Part shown: one piece after another, positions 16,277 to 26,300 of the stretch
How positions within the stretch are numbered: the first letter of the stretch is position 1
How the letters are laid out: every line of letters begins with the position of its first letter
NCBI GenBank assembly: GCA_018223415.1
Contig: JAGTTQ010000001.1
Span: 614,153 to 678,152 of the forward strand
Direction: 5' to 3'
DNA length: 64,000 nucleotides
Source of the DNA: Eubacteriaceae bacterium Marseille-Q4139
Lineage (GTDB): Bacteria > Bacillota > Clostridia > Lachnospirales > Lachnospiraceae
The notes under the pieces: generated by a model
Seen by the model: the letters and a program-made list of their open reading frames with translations, nothing else
Told to the model about the DNA's origin: nothing
Databases searched by the model: none
Position numbers and translations under genes: made by a program

Positions 16277-18906
16277 GCGATAACAAAGTTGCAACCATCC
16301 ACCTCGGTGATGTCATATATGCAGATATTGACAGTAATGAATATCTGAGAGAAATACACGACAATCTCTTATACAATTATGCTGCGAAGATGCTTAACAT
16401 ATTTGATCAGACATCAAGACCCGTGGATAAAATCGATGCCCTTCGATTTGCAGATTTGCTGTCAAAATCAACGCATTCGACAAACAGCGACCAACACAAA
16501 ATGTGGGCACAGGAAATCATCACGCTTTTGTGCAGCATTTATCCTGATGACCCTGCCGTAAGCTATTATGCTGGTTCTGTTTTAACCAGTACAGGAAATT
16601 ACCAAGGACGGAATCTTGTAGCGAAAGACTACCAGAGTGGAGCCGTGCTTGACCGTATGTATTCGGAATATTCCAAGGAACTGCTGACGATTCCGGCTAT
16701 GCCTGAGTTTCAGTTCCTCCGCGCTCAAAAGCAGGTGTACGACCATCTTACTGATCAATATTTTAGCTATTCTGGTCCGACATCAATGGGAAAATCCTTT
16801 ATTATGAGGATGTTTCTTAAATCGCAGGTCGAGTCTGGTGTAGAGAAAAATTTTGCATTGATTGTTCCTACAAAGGCACTTATTAACGAAGTCACAAGCA
16901 AAATAATCAACGATCTCAAAGAAAATCTTAAGAAATACAATTACAGGCTTGTTACCTCCGCAGGTGCTCTTGTTTTGAAGGAACAACATAATTTTATATT
17001 TGTACTGACACCAGAGCGCCTTTTGTACCTATTGATAAGCAATCCCGATTTAGAACTGCACTACCTTTTTGTGGATGAGGCACACAAGCTGTCTGAGGTG
17101 GATAGCCGCGGTCCTTTTTACTATAAGGTTATAGATAAACTGGTTGAGAGAAAGAATAAGCCTCATGTCATCTTTGCTTCGCCCAATATTCCAAATCCGG
17201 AAATATATTTAAGAAGCATACCGGACATAGAAACACCTGAAAAATGGAAACTGGCGTCTTCTTTTTCTCCTGTGACACAGTTTAAGTTTCTTATTAGTTT
17301 TAGGCAACGTTCGATTAGTATGTTTAACGACTATTCGAGGATGCTGACGAAGATTGCACAGTTCACCGGAGAAATCAGCCTCGACACAATTCTTCCGCTT
17401 GTAAGCAGAGACTCTGACGGGAGAATCAAGCAGAATATTGTATATTGCAGTTCCATTGCACAGGCAGTAAACCTTGCCCGCAGCTATGCAAATAAAATTC
17501 CTACAGTAACGGCTAATCAGGATATTTGGACTCTTTCCAAGGAGATAAAGCAGGAGGTCCACGGCGATTATTTCCTTGCGGAATTGATCACAAAAGGCGT
17601 TGCTTATCATATTGGATATCTCCCGTCTACTATTCGAATGAGAATTGAAGAACTATTTCGAAGCGGTGCCATTACTACAATCTTCTGCACCAGTACCCTC
17701 GTGGAGGGAGTCAATATGCCTGCTGATAACCTCTTTATCACAAGTTACAAAAAGGGTTATGCCTATATGGATGCAGTTGATTTCCGTAATCTGATCGGAC
17801 GTGTAGGCAGGATAGAATACAACCTTTATGGGAATGTATTTCTTGTCAGTATGAACGACAAGGTCAAGGAGGAAAAGTTCGAAGAACTACTTAAAGAGAA
17901 GATTCCAGAACAGAAACTGTCCATCGAATCAGGCTTGACTAATGCGCAGAAAAAATCGGTCGTAAAGGCACTGGTTAACGGGGAAATAGAGTTTGATAAG
18001 CACCCCCACAATCAGCCGGAAGAATCCTATACGCTGATGCGTAAGTTCGCTTTGATACTCTTGCGTGATATTACAAAAGGCCGAGACAGCCTTGTCCACA
18101 GGGAGTTTGCACCATTCCTTACAGAACACGATGAGGAAAAGATAAAGGCAAACTTTACACAAAAATCTGCAACGCCCGATGATGATATCAATGTGTCAGT
18201 TGATCAGACAGAGAACCTTACCAGTGCAATCGCACGAGGGATGTCTTATCCGACCCTAGACATTAATGGGAACGTTGACTACAACGAGTTGATGAACTTC
18301 CTCGAGCGAATGTGCCGCGTTTTCAAATGGGAAAAGTATGAACGGCAGACACTTGGAAGAGTAAGCAAGAAAACAGGAAAGCACGGAATGCTTCGTTGGT
18401 ATGCTGTTATATTGATTCAATGGATTCAGGGAATGGGTCTTAGCAACATCATGAACAAAGCAATTGAATACAAGAGGAACGACAGTGAGGCTACGGTAAG
18501 AATCGATGGAAAACCAGTAAAATATGACGATTCCCGTGAGCACAGAAACGTTGTTATTGCGGACACCTTGGATGTTATTGAAAATGTGATCCTTTTCAGC
18601 ATTTCCAATTATTTTTTGAGATTTTCAAACGAGTACAAGAGATTTCATAAGGTGGAAAGCTTCAAGAACGATTGGTATGAGTATGTTGAATACGGTACAA
18701 CCAATCCTTTGACCATATTGCTGCAGAGAAGTGGTTTCTCCCGTGAAACATCGACTTATATTCGACAGCATCGTAGAGAGTATGTTGTGATGGCAGAAGA
18801 CGGAGGCGTAAAATTGCGCCGCACGCTGTTACAAAGCAGAAATCTCGGAGCCGCCCGCGAATCAGCTGACATTCAGTACAATATGCCGGAAATTTTTGTC
18901 GATTAA
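16273..18906 (+). CDS. hamB: Hachiman defence helicase HamB
   Basis: This is an 877-residue superfamily 2 DExH helicase. YSGPTSMGKSFIM (Walker A, near residue 172), FVDEAHKLSEV (near 265), NIVYCSSIAQA, FCTSTLVEGVNMPADN and RNLIGRVGRIEY (near 510) give the complete motif set of Ski2/RecQ-like helicases, followed by a long helical C terminus. HamB is thought to scan DNA and release HamA on intruding phage DNA. ATG 16273 overlaps hamA by 4 bp (ATGA), so the two are made in a fixed ratio. The gene is intact. A terminator follows at 19179-19216. Confidence 0.9.
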   Translation: MSDNKVATIHLGDVIYADIDSNEYLREIHDNLLYNYAAKMLNIFDQTSRPVDKIDALRFADLLSKSTHSTNSDQHKMWAQEIITLLCSIYPDDPAVSYYAGSVLTSTGNYQGRNLVAKDYQSGAVLDRMYSEYSKELLTIPAMPEFQFLRAQKQVYDHLTDQYFSYSGPTSMGKSFIMRMFLKSQVESGVEKNFALIVPTKALINEVTSKIINDLKENLKKYNYRLVTSAGALVLKEQHNFIFVLTPERLLYLLISNPDLELHYLFVDEAHKLSEVDSRGPFYYKVIDKLVERKNKPHVIFASPNIPNPEIYLRSIPDIETPEKWKLASSFSPVTQFKFLISFRQRSISMFNDYSRMLTKIAQFTGEISLDTILPLVSRDSDGRIKQNIVYCSSIAQAVNLARSYANKIPTVTANQDIWTLSKEIKQEVHGDYFLAELITKGVAYHIGYLPSTIRMRIEELFRSGAITTIFCTSTLVEGVNMPADNLFITSYKKGYAYMDAVDFRNLIGRVGRIEYNLYGNVFLVSMNDKVKEEKFEELLKEKIPEQKLSIESGLTNAQKKSVVKALVNGEIEFDKHPHNQPEESYTLMRKFALILLRDITKGRDSLVHREFAPFLTEHDEEKIKANFTQKSATPDDDINVSVDQTENLTSAIARGMSYPTLDINGNVDYNELMNFLERMCRVFKWEKYERQTLGRVSKKTGKHGMLRWYAVILIQWIQGMGLSNIMNKAIEYKRNDSEATVRIDGKPVKYDDSREHRNVVIADTLDVIENVILFSISNYFLRFSNEYKRFHKVESFKNDWYEYVEYGTTNPLTILLQRSGFSRETSTYIRQHRREYVVMAEDGGVKLRRTLLQSRNLGAARESADIQYNMPEIFVD

Positions 18907-19178
18907 TGACGTGCGCATGGCATACAGAAAATCAATCGAGTTACCAATATCTGTTAGCAGAGCAATCGAAGCCCACAATCACATCCTGTGTGGAACCTGC
19001 GATGTGTGAAGAACCCTGTATAGGGAAATTAAAAGGAATCTCTCATCGCCAAGATTGTACTGGCAAGCAATGCCCCTGGATAGCCATTCGGCTTCCGGCG
19101 CTGCTTGTTGAGGGTATCCCCCAAGCCCCCATGAACGCAGAATTTCATTCTGCGGCTGCGCGTCCGATGGACACTTTA
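18907..19178. other. Gene-free gap with possible oriT-like features
   Basis: No convincing gene lies between hamB and the relaxase 3' end. The stretch contains GGGTATCCCCCAAGCCCCC and then a perfect hairpin CGCAGAATttcATTCTGCG (19136-19154). C-rich 'ATCCCCC' stretches next to dyads are seen at transfer origins of clostridial elements, but oriT usually lies upstream of the relaxase, not after it, so this is only a candidate. Confidence 0.3.
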
Positions 19179-19216
19179 GACCACGATCAGCTCATCGCTG
19201 GTCGTGGTCTTTTTCT
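19179..19216 (+). terminator. Terminator after the defence operon
   Basis: GACCACGA and TCGTGGTC form a stem around a CAGCTCATCGCTG-like loop, followed by TTTTTCTTTTT on the plus strand. It overlaps the last codons of the converging relaxase gene and would end the hsd-ham transcript. Confidence 0.8.
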
Positions 19217-20604
19217 TTTTCGGTATCGTGTTCCACCTCCATATTTAAGAGCCGATCCACATTGGCCTTTGCCGCTAGCAGCTCCCGCATTTCCTCACGG
19301 GAGCGCCGGTACTCGGCATAGGTCTTTTTCTTTTCCTCCAGGAGCCGGGCATACTCGGCTTGCAACTCCTTGACTTTGGGGAGCTTCTTGACCCCCATAT
19401 CGTCAAAGGCATTTTTGGCCGCCTGATGGAGCAGAATTTCCTCCTCATGTTCCTGGCGGAATTTCTTTGAGTAGCCAGCTTTTCGGTAGGCCACATAGGT
19501 GTCACGAGTCTTGGCGTAGTTGATGATGTGAGTCCGCAGGACGGTGATCTCCGCCATGCGTTTCTCCGCTGCCTTGATTTTTGCAGATAGCTCATTATGG
19601 TGAGCCGTGGCCGCAGCAGCCTTTTCCTCCAGCACAGCATACTCCAACAAGTTATGCTCCGTGAGATAATTTACGGTCTGCGCCATCTGTTTCAAGTTAA
19701 AAATCTTGGCCCACCGCACATACCCGGCACCTTTTCCGGCCTGGAGCTTTGCCTGGATGTCAACCAGCAGATTGACCTTCGGCAGATCTGCCCGCTTGAC
19801 CGGCTTCTGACGGGGCGTATGCACCTTTTGACCGGCGAGGATGGCCAACAGGTCTTTCAGGGTGTAGCCATCACCCAGACTGTCTAGGCGGGATACTTTA
19901 CTCCAGCCGGGGAGCTTCAAACGGTAGGATTTCCCGCGCTTGGATACTTCACAGCCAGATTTTCGGAGCAGCTTCAGCAACTCGTCCAGGTCGGCAGGCT
20001 TTTGTTCCAGGGCGTTGTCAATGGCAACACGCAGCAATTCTCGGTGGGAGGGCTTGACCTGGTCGCCCAACCACTTATTGTAGCTCTTTCCGTGGGGCTT
20101 GGGATTCTCTACAATAGACAGCCCGTTCTCAATGCAAATGGTGTCGCTCAAATGCCGTACAGCTTTCGTGCTGCCCCAAAAGTTGCGGAACTTCCGGTCA
20201 CAATCCAGATTGACCGAACTCCAAATGATATGATTATGGACATGGGCTTTGTCGATGTGGGTGCAGACGATAAAGGCGTGCTTGCCTTTTGTAAACCGCT
20301 TGGCAAATTCTACACCGAGCCGGTTGGCTTCCTCCGGCGCGATCTCCCCAGGGCAGAAGGACTGGCGGACATGGTAGGCGATCACGTCATCTGCGCCCCG
20401 GACCCGCCCGGTGGCAGCGATATACTGGCGCTTGGCCAACATGAACTCGGCATCGGCCACACGGCTGTCACACTCATAGCCGGTGATGAGCCTGCCGTGG
20501 TCTGTCTTTTGCGGATTTGCCACATAGTCGATAATATCGCTGATAGCACGGCTTTCGGTCCGGCCCTTGCCGACGTGCAGCGGCATGATTCGTGTGGTTG
20601 CCAT
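19192..20604 (-). CDS. ICE relaxase (MobP-like)
   Basis: The 470-residue protein has an N-terminal relaxase domain with MPLHVGKGRTESRAISDIIDY and the metal-binding histidine motif HIDKAHVHNHIIW near residue 120. It is followed by a coiled-coil, Lys/Glu-rich tail (residues ~320-460). Relaxases nick oriT, stay joined to the 5' end and lead the strand into the recipient. Position and order (relaxase, SLOG protein, CD1845 protein, MobC, DUF3849, giant helicase) match clostridial conjugative transposons, so this is the transfer initiator of the host ICE. It looks intact. Confidence 0.88.
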   Translation of the reverse strand: MATTRIMPLHVGKGRTESRAISDIIDYVANPQKTDHGRLITGYECDSRVADAEFMLAKRQYIAATGRVRGADDVIAYHVRQSFCPGEIAPEEANRLGVEFAKRFTKGKHAFIVCTHIDKAHVHNHIIWSSVNLDCDRKFRNFWGSTKAVRHLSDTICIENGLSIVENPKPHGKSYNKWLGDQVKPSHRELLRVAIDNALEQKPADLDELLKLLRKSGCEVSKRGKSYRLKLPGWSKVSRLDSLGDGYTLKDLLAILAGQKVHTPRQKPVKRADLPKVNLLVDIQAKLQAGKGAGYVRWAKIFNLKQMAQTVNYLTEHNLLEYAVLEEKAAAATAHHNELSAKIKAAEKRMAEITVLRTHIINYAKTRDTYVAYRKAGYSKKFRQEHEEEILLHQAAKNAFDDMGVKKLPKVKELQAEYARLLEEKKKTYAEYRRSREEMRELLAAKANVDRLLNMEVEHDTEKEKDHDQR

Positions 20605-20621
20605 GAGTTTTCCCTCCCTTC

Positions 20622-20651
20622 AAAAAAAGTGGGCAGCCTCAGCTGTCCACT
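20622..20651 (-). terminator. Terminator between SLOG gene and relaxase
   Basis: AGTGGACAGC pairs with GCTGCCCACT (one mismatch) and is followed by TTTTTTT on the minus strand. It covers the last codons of the SLOG gene and suggests the relaxase has its own promoter or depends on partial read-through. Confidence 0.7.
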
Positions 20652-21076
20652 TCATCAAAATATGAAATAATCTGTTTTTTCTTCTTTCTGGCGCACCGCA
20701 GCGTTGCGGCGGCTCCGCCCCAATCATGGAGAACATAGGCCACCACGACATCACTGGTTTCTACCATCCAGCGGTTTCTGTGAGAAATCGCAAAGCGGCG
20801 TGGCACAGTTTCCAGAGGCGGATATACCGTACTGTCATAGCCAGAAATATCTCGTTTCGTGTCGAAATATGCAAGGACAAGAATCAGCTCGATCTCTGGG
20901 TGCTGTATTTTCTGTTTTCGCAGAACTGCCGCAGCCAAACTGTCAAAGGCTCCGTATCCACCAAGATAAAATATGTTTACGCCTTGCTCAATTAGATGCA
21001 GGGTCACGGCATACAGCCATTTTTCTACATCTGCTGACCGAGAAATCTGCGCGTGTCCACAAAAAGTTGCTGTCAT
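20639..21076 (-). CDS. SLOG-family (DUF1273/YpsA-like) protein
   Basis: The ~145-residue product has the SLOG Rossmann-like pattern: TATFCGHAQ at the start, IFYLGGYGAFDSLAA in the middle and VVAYVLHDWGGAAATL near the end. SLOG domains bind nucleotide-derived ligands; some act in defence, but stand-alone members are common in clostridial conjugative elements, where their role is not known. Start 21076 is chosen because GGAG lies 8 nt upstream; ATG 21082 is possible. The gene is divergent from an XRE regulator, and a 24-bp palindrome lies between them. Confidence 0.72.
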   Translation of the reverse strand: MTATFCGHAQISRSADVEKWLYAVTLHLIEQGVNIFYLGGYGAFDSLAAAVLRKQKIQHPEIELILVLAYFDTKRDISGYDSTVYPPLETVPRRFAISHRNRWMVETSDVVVAYVLHDWGGAAATLRCARKKKKQIISYFDEVDS

Positions 21077-21089
21077 TTTCATCACTCCA

Positions 21090-21113
21090 TTATAGTGATT
21101 ATAATCACTATAA
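21090..21113. promoter_or_regulatory. Perfect 24-bp operator palindrome
   Basis: TTATAGTGATTA is followed at once by its exact reverse complement. It lies 14 bp before the SLOG start on one side and ~47 bp before the XRE-type regulator on the other, and contains TATAAT-like boxes, so it is probably the operator of the divergent pair. Confidence 0.75.
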
Positions 21114-21159
21114 TAAAAAGCGACAAGCCCCATATAATATTCAAAAATGGGGTGATGCA

Positions 21160-21384
21160 GTGCCGATCTCTTTTCGTCCGATGCGGCAGCTCATGGAAAG
21201 CAGTCACATCTCATTCTACCGCTTGGCCAATGAAGGAATCGATGCGCAAACCTTGCAGAGAATACGGCACGATAAGCCCGTTACCACTGATACGCTTGGG
21301 AAAATTTGCAGCATCATGAAATGCCAGCCCGGAGATTTGATTGAATATATCGAAGATGCTTGTGAGCCTGATTCTGCCGAATAA
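21160..21384 (+). CDS. XRE/Cro-like transcriptional regulator
   Basis: The 74-residue protein is one helix-turn-helix domain of the YozG/Cro type: RLANEGIDAQTLQRIRHDK, then TDTLGKICSIMKCQPGDLIEYI, the signature of HTH_26 repressors of mobile elements. The start is GTG 21160 after a GGGGTG site. Set head-to-head with the SLOG gene across a perfect palindrome, it probably represses both. A strong terminator follows at 21430. Confidence 0.82.
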   Translation: MPISFRPMRQLMESSHISFYRLANEGIDAQTLQRIRHDKPVTTDTLGKICSIMKCQPGDLIEYIEDACEPDSAE

Positions 21385-21429
21385 TAAAATCGCAAATAAC
21401 TGTTATAATTAACATGACACTTTAAGGAA

Positions 21430-21465
21430 CAGCGTCCTCTCCGTCGTGGGGAGGACGCTGTTTTT
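21430..21465 (+). terminator. Terminator after XRE regulator
   Basis: CAGCGTCCTC and GAGGACGCTG form a perfect 10-bp stem followed by TTTTT on the plus strand. It abuts the 3' end of the converging CD1845-type gene. Confidence 0.88.
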
Positions 21466-21775
21466 ATCCGTAGATCAAATCCTGTATGGCAAACTTCAAA
21501 TCCTGCACCTTGCCCAGCAGCCAGAATGCCAGATGCGGCAGTCCGAACGGGCTGATGAGGAACGCAATTGCCCACAGGATAATACCGTTTTGTGGGGAAT
21601 ATGTTACCAGAACAGCCAGCCCCAACAGGGCGATGACTGCGCTGAAAAGTCCCAGCACCAGACCGGACACATAGACCAGGCCCACACAACTCCAGATGGC
21701 CAGGGTGAGAAGCAGAATCACCGGCGCGGCCACAATTTTTAGCATCAGCCTCAAAAATCCCCATATCATTCTCAC
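21464..21775 (-). CDS. CD1845-type membrane protein
   Basis: The 103-residue protein has three hydrophobic stretches (residues ~14-40, 42-60 and 66-88) and ends in a short charged tail, as in the CD1845 family of clostridial conjugative transposons. The start is GTG 21775 with GGGGGTG upstream. The role is unknown; it may belong to the membrane part of the transfer apparatus. A terminator upstream at 21858-21900 separates it from mobC. Confidence 0.7.
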   Translation of the reverse strand: MRMIWGFLRLMLKIVAAPVILLLTLAIWSCVGLVYVSGLVLGLFSAVIALLGLAVLVTYSPQNGIILWAIAFLISPFGLPHLAFWLLGKVQDLKFAIQDLIYG

Positions 21776-21857
21776 GGAACTGTCACCCCCAGTTTTGTTC
21801 TGTTCTCATTATGAAACAATTTTTGTGGGACGGCAAGGATACGGGCAAAAAGAAAAA

Positions 21858-21900
21858 GCGGAGGGAAGCGCGGTGAAAAGAACGCCATTCTTCCCTCCGC
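21858..21900 (-). terminator. Terminator after mobC
   Basis: GCGGAGGGAAG and CTTCCCTCCGC form an 11-bp perfect stem around a 21-nt loop, followed on the minus strand by TTTTTCTTTTT. It would end the transcript from the helicase-DUF3849-mobC group. Confidence 0.85.
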
Positions 21901-21920
21901 AGATGGAGCATACACCCCCG

Positions 21921-22265
21921 TCACGAAAGATTGGAGAGCTGGGTCAGGATTTCCTTCACGCCCTCCCATAACTGTTCCTGCCGCTGGGCAATATCCTCCA
22001 AGTCAGCATCGTAAATCCGTCCGGTTTCATGTACCCGACGGGTGAGCTGGTTCAAATTATTGCTGCTCCGGCGCAGCAGGGACACCAGTTCCTTCAGCTC
22101 CGGCAAGTCCAGCTGTACCACATAACCGTCCAGGGCCATCTTCCGCAGATAGGCTTCCCGGTTCTTCGTCCCAAGTTGGGACATTTTCTGTTCGATCAAC
22201 TCCAGCTCCTCCGGGGAGACCCGGAAATTCACCTGGACATTCCGCTTGCGCTTTGGGGTGCTCAC
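21921..22265 (-). CDS. mobC: MobC relaxosome accessory protein of the ICE
   Basis: The N-terminal ribbon-helix-helix (RNVQVNFRVSPEELELIEQKM) and the MobC-specific SLLRRSSNNLNQLTRRVHETG segment place this 114-residue protein in the MobC family, which binds oriT and helps the relaxase melt DNA. It overlaps the DUF3849 gene by 4 bp (ATGA). Confidence 0.85.
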   Translation of the reverse strand: MSTPKRKRNVQVNFRVSPEELELIEQKMSQLGTKNREAYLRKMALDGYVVQLDLPELKELVSLLRRSSNNLNQLTRRVHETGRIYDADLEDIAQRQEQLWEGVKEILTQLSNLS

Positions 22266-23326
22266 CGTTCCGGCTCCCGTTTTTTATGGGCCGAGGCTTT
22301 CGGGATTGTCTGTTTCGGTTCCTGCTTCAAATGCTCCCGGACAGAAGGCCGGGGCTGGCGCAGCCCCTTGGAGCGGTCCTCGTTGGCCAGAATGGTGGCA
22401 TAGGTCCCAGGCAGTCCTTTCATGCCGGTAAAAGCCAGACTGCGAAACGGCAGAAGATTCATCAGCCGGTCATGGTCTTTGCTCCCGGCACGGTTCAGAA
22501 ACTCCGGGGAAATGCGAGCCATGTAATGGGTCCCGTGGGGGCTGTTCGGCACATCCGGTGCGCGCAGCTCCCGCAAAATCCGTTCCGCCTCTGCCTGGAT
22601 GTCCTCTGCCGTCAAAGGCTGGCGGCGCAGATGTTCCTCGCGCACCAGATCAATAAACCCATTCAGGACAGCGGGGTGGCTGTTTACCGCATAGCCGCAC
22701 CGGACGGTATCGGAGTTATAGTTGGGAATGGTTTTGGCCCATTCCTTGTTGCGGGGCGAGTAGCGTCCATCCCAGTCCTGGAGCTGGACGGTGTTGGCAA
22801 GGACCAGCATGACCCGGTCCATGCCGTAGGTCTCGATCACACCCTTGGCGGCATCGTGACTGAGATACATCCCGTCGAAGTGTTCCCGCACCGCAGCTTC
22901 AATGGCCTCCTTGCATTGGAGATTGGCGTTATTAGAAGCCCGATACTGTTCCAGCTCCCCATGCTCTTTCGCATACACAGCAGAGTGAGGGTAAATGGCG
23001 GCTTTCCGCAGCTCCGTCTGGGCCTTGCAAGCATCATCGGCCCGGTTCTCAATGCTGTCCCGGATCACATCCATGTGGCCGGTCTCCAGTTTCTCAAAGT
23101 AACGGTACACATCGGCCAGCGGCGTGGGCGAATCCAGCAGGGCCTGGGCCTGGGTAGCGGTCAGCTCCAGTTCCTCCATCGCCATCACGATGTCCTCCCG
23201 AACAGTGTACTCATAGGCATGGTTCAGGACTTCTGCCGGAGGCTGGCTTTTCAGCCAGTCCCGGTATTTGTCCTGTTCAGCGGCCATCTTCTCATAAAGG
23301 GCCGTATTCAGATCGTTGGTATTCAT
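22262..23326 (-). CDS. DUF3849-family conjugative element protein
   Basis: The 354-residue protein has an internal DUF3849-type region (residues ~100-200: AIYPHSAVYAKEHGELEQYR, AKGVIETYGMDRVMLVLANT) present in nearly all elements of this group, just after the giant helicase. The start at 23326 is chosen because AGGAGGTG lies 7 nt upstream; it overlaps the helicase stop. The function is unknown; the basic tail (ASAHKKREPER) could bind DNA. Confidence 0.75.
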   Translation of the reverse strand: MNTNDLNTALYEKMAAEQDKYRDWLKSQPPAEVLNHAYEYTVREDIVMAMEELELTATQAQALLDSPTPLADVYRYFEKLETGHMDVIRDSIENRADDACKAQTELRKAAIYPHSAVYAKEHGELEQYRASNNANLQCKEAIEAAVREHFDGMYLSHDAAKGVIETYGMDRVMLVLANTVQLQDWDGRYSPRNKEWAKTIPNYNSDTVRCGYAVNSHPAVLNGFIDLVREEHLRRQPLTAEDIQAEAERILRELRAPDVPNSPHGTHYMARISPEFLNRAGSKDHDRLMNLLPFRSLAFTGMKGLPGTYATILANEDRSKGLRQPRPSVREHLKQEPKQTIPKASAHKKREPER

Positions 23327-23327
23327 G

Positions 23328-26300
23328 TTATCGCACCTCCTCATGTTGTTTCGGTTTCTTTTCAGGGCTGCGGGGTGGCACCGGACGCTTCAAGCTGTCC
23401 AGCACCGAAGGCCGCGCACTCTTGGCAACCACAGTTTCCGGCTGGGCGTGGCCCTTGCCGTCAATGTTCAGCAGCGTGTCCAGTTCCACCAGACGAGCGG
23501 ACTTGACTCGCAGATCATCCTCAAAGGGAAACGGCTTTCCGATCTCCTCTTTGGCTGCGGCCTGCTGCTGGTAGAGGTTGTCCAGCTGGTTTTTCACGGC
23601 TTCCAAACGCTGAGGCATCTGAGCCAGTGCATTGTCGATACGGGTGAGGTTTCCGCGCGGGTCTGTGCCAAGGCTTGCCCGGTGGGTCATCTGGCCTTTC
23701 AACAGGAGCGTATATTCCTGTTTCCAAGCGGAAAACTCCACGGACATAGTAAAGCCCCGGTAACTGCCGATCTGCACCGGTTCGGAGCCTTTGACCTCCT
23801 TACAGGCGTCCAGCAGGGCTGCACCGGCGTTTTCTTTGTCGGTCAGCACATCGCCCCGGATCTCCATCCCAGCAAAGCCATCCTCCGGGTGAGGATGAGC
23901 GGCCAGGGTCTCCAGGTCGGCTTCAAAGCCTTTGATAAATCCCTTGTTGGTTTCGATTTCCTGGGGGAAGTATTTGAGCAACTGATCCTCCAGGCGGTAC
24001 TGCTTGCTCTGGTGGTCGGCTTTCATCAGTTTCAGGCGCGCAACCTCCACATCCAAATCCATGCGCTCCTTGATACGGGGGTCTCCGGCGCACAGGGCCT
24101 TAATCTCGGCAAAGGAAAGCGCCGTTTCGTCCACATCATCGCAGGAGCGGACCGGCGATTTAGAGGTCATAATCTGCGAAATGAATTTTTGCTTGTTTTC
24201 AACCGTCTGCCAGAGATAAGCGTCAAAAGTTCCCTCGGTGACATAACGGTACACATGGACAAGAGGGTTCTGGTTGCCCTGGCGCTCGATACGGCCCTTG
24301 CGCTGGGCAAGGTCTCCCGGACGCCACGGACAATCCAGGTCATGGAGGGCCACAAGGCGGTCCTGCACATTGGTGCCAGCGCCCATTTTGGAGGTGCTGC
24401 CCAACAGGACACGCACCTGCCCGGTGCGGACCTTGGAAAACAGTTCTTTCTTCTGCACCTCGGTCTTGGCCTCATGGATAAAAGCAATCTGCTCGGCGGG
24501 CATTCCCTGGGCGATGAGCTTCTGGCGGATGTCCTCATAGACAGTAAAGGCAGGCTCCGGCTCATCCAACGGCACAGCCTGTTCCAGCGCGTGAAGCGTG
24601 GGATTGTCCAGCGCCTTGGCTGCCTTTTTGGAGGAAGCGGACTGGACCTGGGGCGTGGAAATGTCGCAGAATACCAGCTGGGTCAGCTTGTCAGCCTCGC
24701 CGTCTCGCCAGATCTGTATGATATTGCCCACACACTGATTGACCTTGGTGCCGGGTTCATCCGGCAGCAGCTGGTTGATGATACGCTGGTCCAGGCCCAG
24801 CTTGCGGCCATCGCCGGTAATCTTGAGCATATTGTCCTCTGAGGGGTCAACGCTGCCGCTGTGTACTCTGGAGGCGCGCTCGGAGAGAACCTGCACCATC
24901 TCTTTTTGATGTTCAGTAGGCTGGGCCACGATGTTGTGGTATTCCACCTCCGGGGTAGGCAGGTTTAGCTGATCGGCGGTCTTGATGTCCGCCACCTCTT
25001 TGAACAGGTTCATCAGCTCCGGGAGGTTGAAAAATTTGCTGAATCTCGTTCTTGCCCGGTAGCCGGTGCCTTCCGGTGCCAGCTCCAGCGCCGTGACGGT
25101 TTCTCCGAAGCGGCTGGCCCAGCAGTCGAAGTGGGTCATGTTCAGCTCTTGCAAGCGGTCATACTGGAGATACCGCTGCATGGTGTAAAGTTCGGTCATG
25201 CTGTTCGATACGGGGGTGCCGGTGGCGAAAATCACACCACGGTTTCCGGTCAGTTCATCCATATAGCGACACTTCGCAAACATATCGCTGGACTTTTGGG
25301 CATCGCTGGTGGAGAGACCTGCCACATTCCGCATCTTGGTGTATAAAAACAGGTTTTTATAGTTATGCGCCTCATCAACGAATAGGCGGTCCACACCCAA
25401 CTGCTCGAATGTTACCACATCGTCCTTGCGGCTCTCGGCCTGCAATTTCTCCAGCCGGGCTTCCAGGGACTTCTTGGTGCGTTCCAACTGCTTGACCGTG
25501 AAACGCTCACCGCCGCTGTACTTCACCTCGGCAATGCCCTCGGTGATCTCGTCGATCTGCTCCTGAAGGAGCCGCTCCTGACGCTCTCGGCTGATGGGGA
25601 TTTTCTCAAACTGGCTGTGTCCCATGATGATGGCGTCATAGTCGCCGGTGGCAATGCGGGCGCAGAACTTCTTGCGGTTGTGGGTCTCAAAGTCCTTTTT
25701 GGTGGTGACAAGAATGTTGGCGGAGGGATAGAGCCGCAGAAACTCCGACGCCCATTGTTCGGTCAGATGGTTAGGCACCACAAAGAGGGATTTCTGACAC
25801 AAGCCCAGGCGCTTACTCTCCATGGCGGCAGCCACCATTTCAAAGGTTTTGCCAGCGCCTACCTCGTGTGCCAGCAGCGTATTGCCGCCGTACAGCACAT
25901 GAGCGATAGCGTTTTTCTGGTGTTCCCGCAAGGTGATGGCCGGGTTCATGCCGCCGAAAGTAATGTGTCCGCCGTCGTATTCACGGGGACGGGTGGAGTT
26001 CATTTCCTCATTGTACTGGCGGACCAGAGCTTGGCGGCGATCCGGGTCTTTCCAAATCCAGTCCTTAAAAGCGTCCCGGATGGCTTGCTGCTTTTGGGCG
26101 GCCAGGGTGGTCTCTTTGGCATTCAGCACCCGGTGCTCTTTGCCGTCTGCATCCTCTATGGTGTCGTAGATACGGACATCCCGCAGGTTCAGGCTGTCCT
26201 CCAGAATCTTGTAGGCATTGGCACGGCTGGTTCCGTAGGTGGTATAGGCTGCCACATTGTTCTGGCTTACAGAGCTTTTGCCGGTGATCTGCCACTCAGC

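Noticed and set aside
18906..19373. Plus-strand frame of 155 codons after hamB
   Set aside because: No ribosome binding site, odd composition, and it runs through the terminator into the relaxase 3' end.
22253..24842. Long plus-strand frames opposite the DUF3849 and helicase genes
   Set aside because: They mirror GC-rich minus-strand genes with clear domains and have no domain content of their own.
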